Shown here in pieces: positions 63,385-64,000 of a stretch of DNA of 64,000 nt; within the stretch, counting starts at the first letter, position 1, and every line of letters starts with the position of its first letter. Origin of the DNA: Dactylosporangium sp040605635 (GTDB lineage Bacteria > Actinomycetota > Actinomycetes > Mycobacteriales > Micromonosporaceae); the NCBI RefSeq assembly GCF_040605635.1, contig NZ_JBEXDG010000007.1, forward strand, positions 1 through 64,000. The letters run 5' to 3'. The position numbers were made by a program, and so were the translations under genes. The notes beneath the pieces were generated by a model, which did not search any database, was not told where the DNA came from, and saw only the letters and a list, made by a program, of their open reading frames with translations.

Positions 63385-64000
63385 ATGACCACGCACCGGC
63401 TCTCGATCGTCGACGCGCGGCGCATCGCCGTCCGGGCGCAGCTGCTCGATCAGGAACGGCCCACCGGGCTGCTCGACGTGGTGCGGCATCTGACGTTGCT
63501 GCAGATCGACCCGACGGCGGCCGTCGCGCCGACCGCGGATCTCGTGGCGTGGAGCCGGATCGGGGTCGCCTACGCGCCGGCCGACCTCGTCGAGGCGCTC
63601 AAGCGGCGGGACCTGGTGGAGCTGGCGGCGACGGTCCGGCCGGCGGAGGACCTGGCGCTGTACACGGCGGAGATGACGCTGCGCCGGGAAAACGCGCCCG
63701 GGGCGTTCAAGTATTCGCGGCATCAGGAGTGGATCCGGGCCAACGACGCGTGCCGGCGGGACATCCTGGCGCGGCTGGCGGCCGAGGGGGCGCAGCCGTC
63801 GCGGGCGATCCCGGACACGTGCGCGGTGCCGTGGGCGTCGACCGGGTGGACCAACGACCAGAACGTCATCCGGCTCCTGGACCTGATGGCGGCGATGGGT
63901 GAGGTCGCCGTCGCCGGGCGGCAGGGCCGCGACCGGCTGTGGGACCTCGCGGAACGCGTGTATCCGGCCGACCCGCCGGTGCCGGCGGACGAGGCGCCGA
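63385..64000 (+). CDS. YcaQ/AlkX-type DNA glycosylase, 3' end outside window
   Basis: The first 205 residues of a winged-helix (HTH_42) protein related to E. coli YcaQ and Streptomyces AlkZ, glycosylases that unhook alkylated bases and interstrand crosslinks. The start MTTHRLSIVDARRIAVRAQLL matches the family, and LTLLQIDP carries the catalytic Q-hydrophobic-D motif of the AlkX/YcaQ clade (AlkZ has Q-hydrophobic-Q). The protein should be about 380-400 residues, so roughly half is missing. ATG 63385 lies 6 bases after TAGCCT, a possible leaderless -10; an adjacent GTG is equally placed. Such glycosylases are often self-resistance factors for DNA-alkylating metabolites, though none is obvious here. 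Confidence 0.85.
   Translation, partial: MTTHRLSIVDARRIAVRAQLLDQERPTGLLDVVRHLTLLQIDPTAAVAPTADLVAWSRIGVAYAPADLVEALKRRDLVELAATVRPAEDLALYTAEMTLRRENAPGAFKYSRHQEWIRANDACRRDILARLAAEGAQPSRAIPDTCAVPWASTGWTNDQNVIRLLDLMAAMGEVAVAGRQGRDRLWDLAERVYPADPPVPADEAP

Overview
The window is about 64 kb of very GC-rich DNA. It has long overlapping operons, many GTG and TTG starts, and several starts with a -10-like hexamer 6 to 8 bases upstream and no ribosome-binding site. All of this points to an actinomycete. The mix of genes (HTH/nSTAND/WD40 protein, Ig-repeat and DUF916 surface proteins, single-chain acyl-CoA carboxylase) would suit Micromonosporaceae, but that placement is inference. I saw no rRNA, tRNA, CRISPR array or insertion sequence.

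Layout. (1) 1-2805: the 3' part of kdpD, then a kdpE gene broken after its receiver core and joined head-on to the broken end of a Fic-like gene. (2) 2856-10692: secreted phytase-like esterase, NUDIX hydrolase, SDR enzyme, and a large HTH-nSTAND-WD40 protein. (3) 10717-24440: a four-module NRPS locus on the minus strand (A-T-C-A-T, C-A-T, C-A-T-TE-MFS). Its thioesterase has Cys at the nucleophile position and its last protein carries a fused exporter. Next to it lie the first 70 codons or so of an alpha-oxoamine-synthase gene, cut off by a decamer array. (4) 24594-37957: a ten-gene minus-strand operon combining PstSCAB phosphate-transporter parts, two further extracellular binding-like proteins, a WxL-like Ig-repeat protein, a DUF916-like protein, an LPRTG protein, and a sortase-like protein without the catalytic Cys. 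This is the best candidate for an undescribed system. (5) 38375-44713: a membrane Ser/Thr kinase, then a cysteine-free Rrf2 regulator in an operon with a sulfate ABC transporter, followed by a decayed second copy of the cysA tail. (6) 44800-50340: small membrane protein, MFS transporter, secreted M14 carboxypeptidase, SigE-type sigma factor with a putative anti-sigma factor, and a decayed copy of the anti-sigma gene's 3' end. (7) 50407-57496: KDG kinase and KDPG aldolase with a divergent IclR regulator, then a branched-chain 2-oxoacid dehydrogenase operon (E1-alpha, E1-beta, E2, lipoate ligase) with a divergent Lrp regulator. (8) 57780-63275: a 1,831-residue single-chain biotin-dependent carboxylase. 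(9) 63385 to the end: a YcaQ/AlkX-type DNA glycosylase, incomplete.

Links between genes. The lipoate ligase can lipoylate the E2 beside it. The dehydrogenase supplies branched acyl-CoA starters and the carboxylase could supply malonyl-type extenders, so both feed lipid synthesis. KDG kinase and KDPG aldolase act in sequence. In the Pst-surface operon, a shared N-terminal domain, matching anchors and stop/start overlaps suggest one cell-envelope assembly. Four gene fragments (kdpE/Fic, the oxoamine synthase, the cysA tail, the anti-sigma tail) show that this stretch has lost DNA repeatedly.
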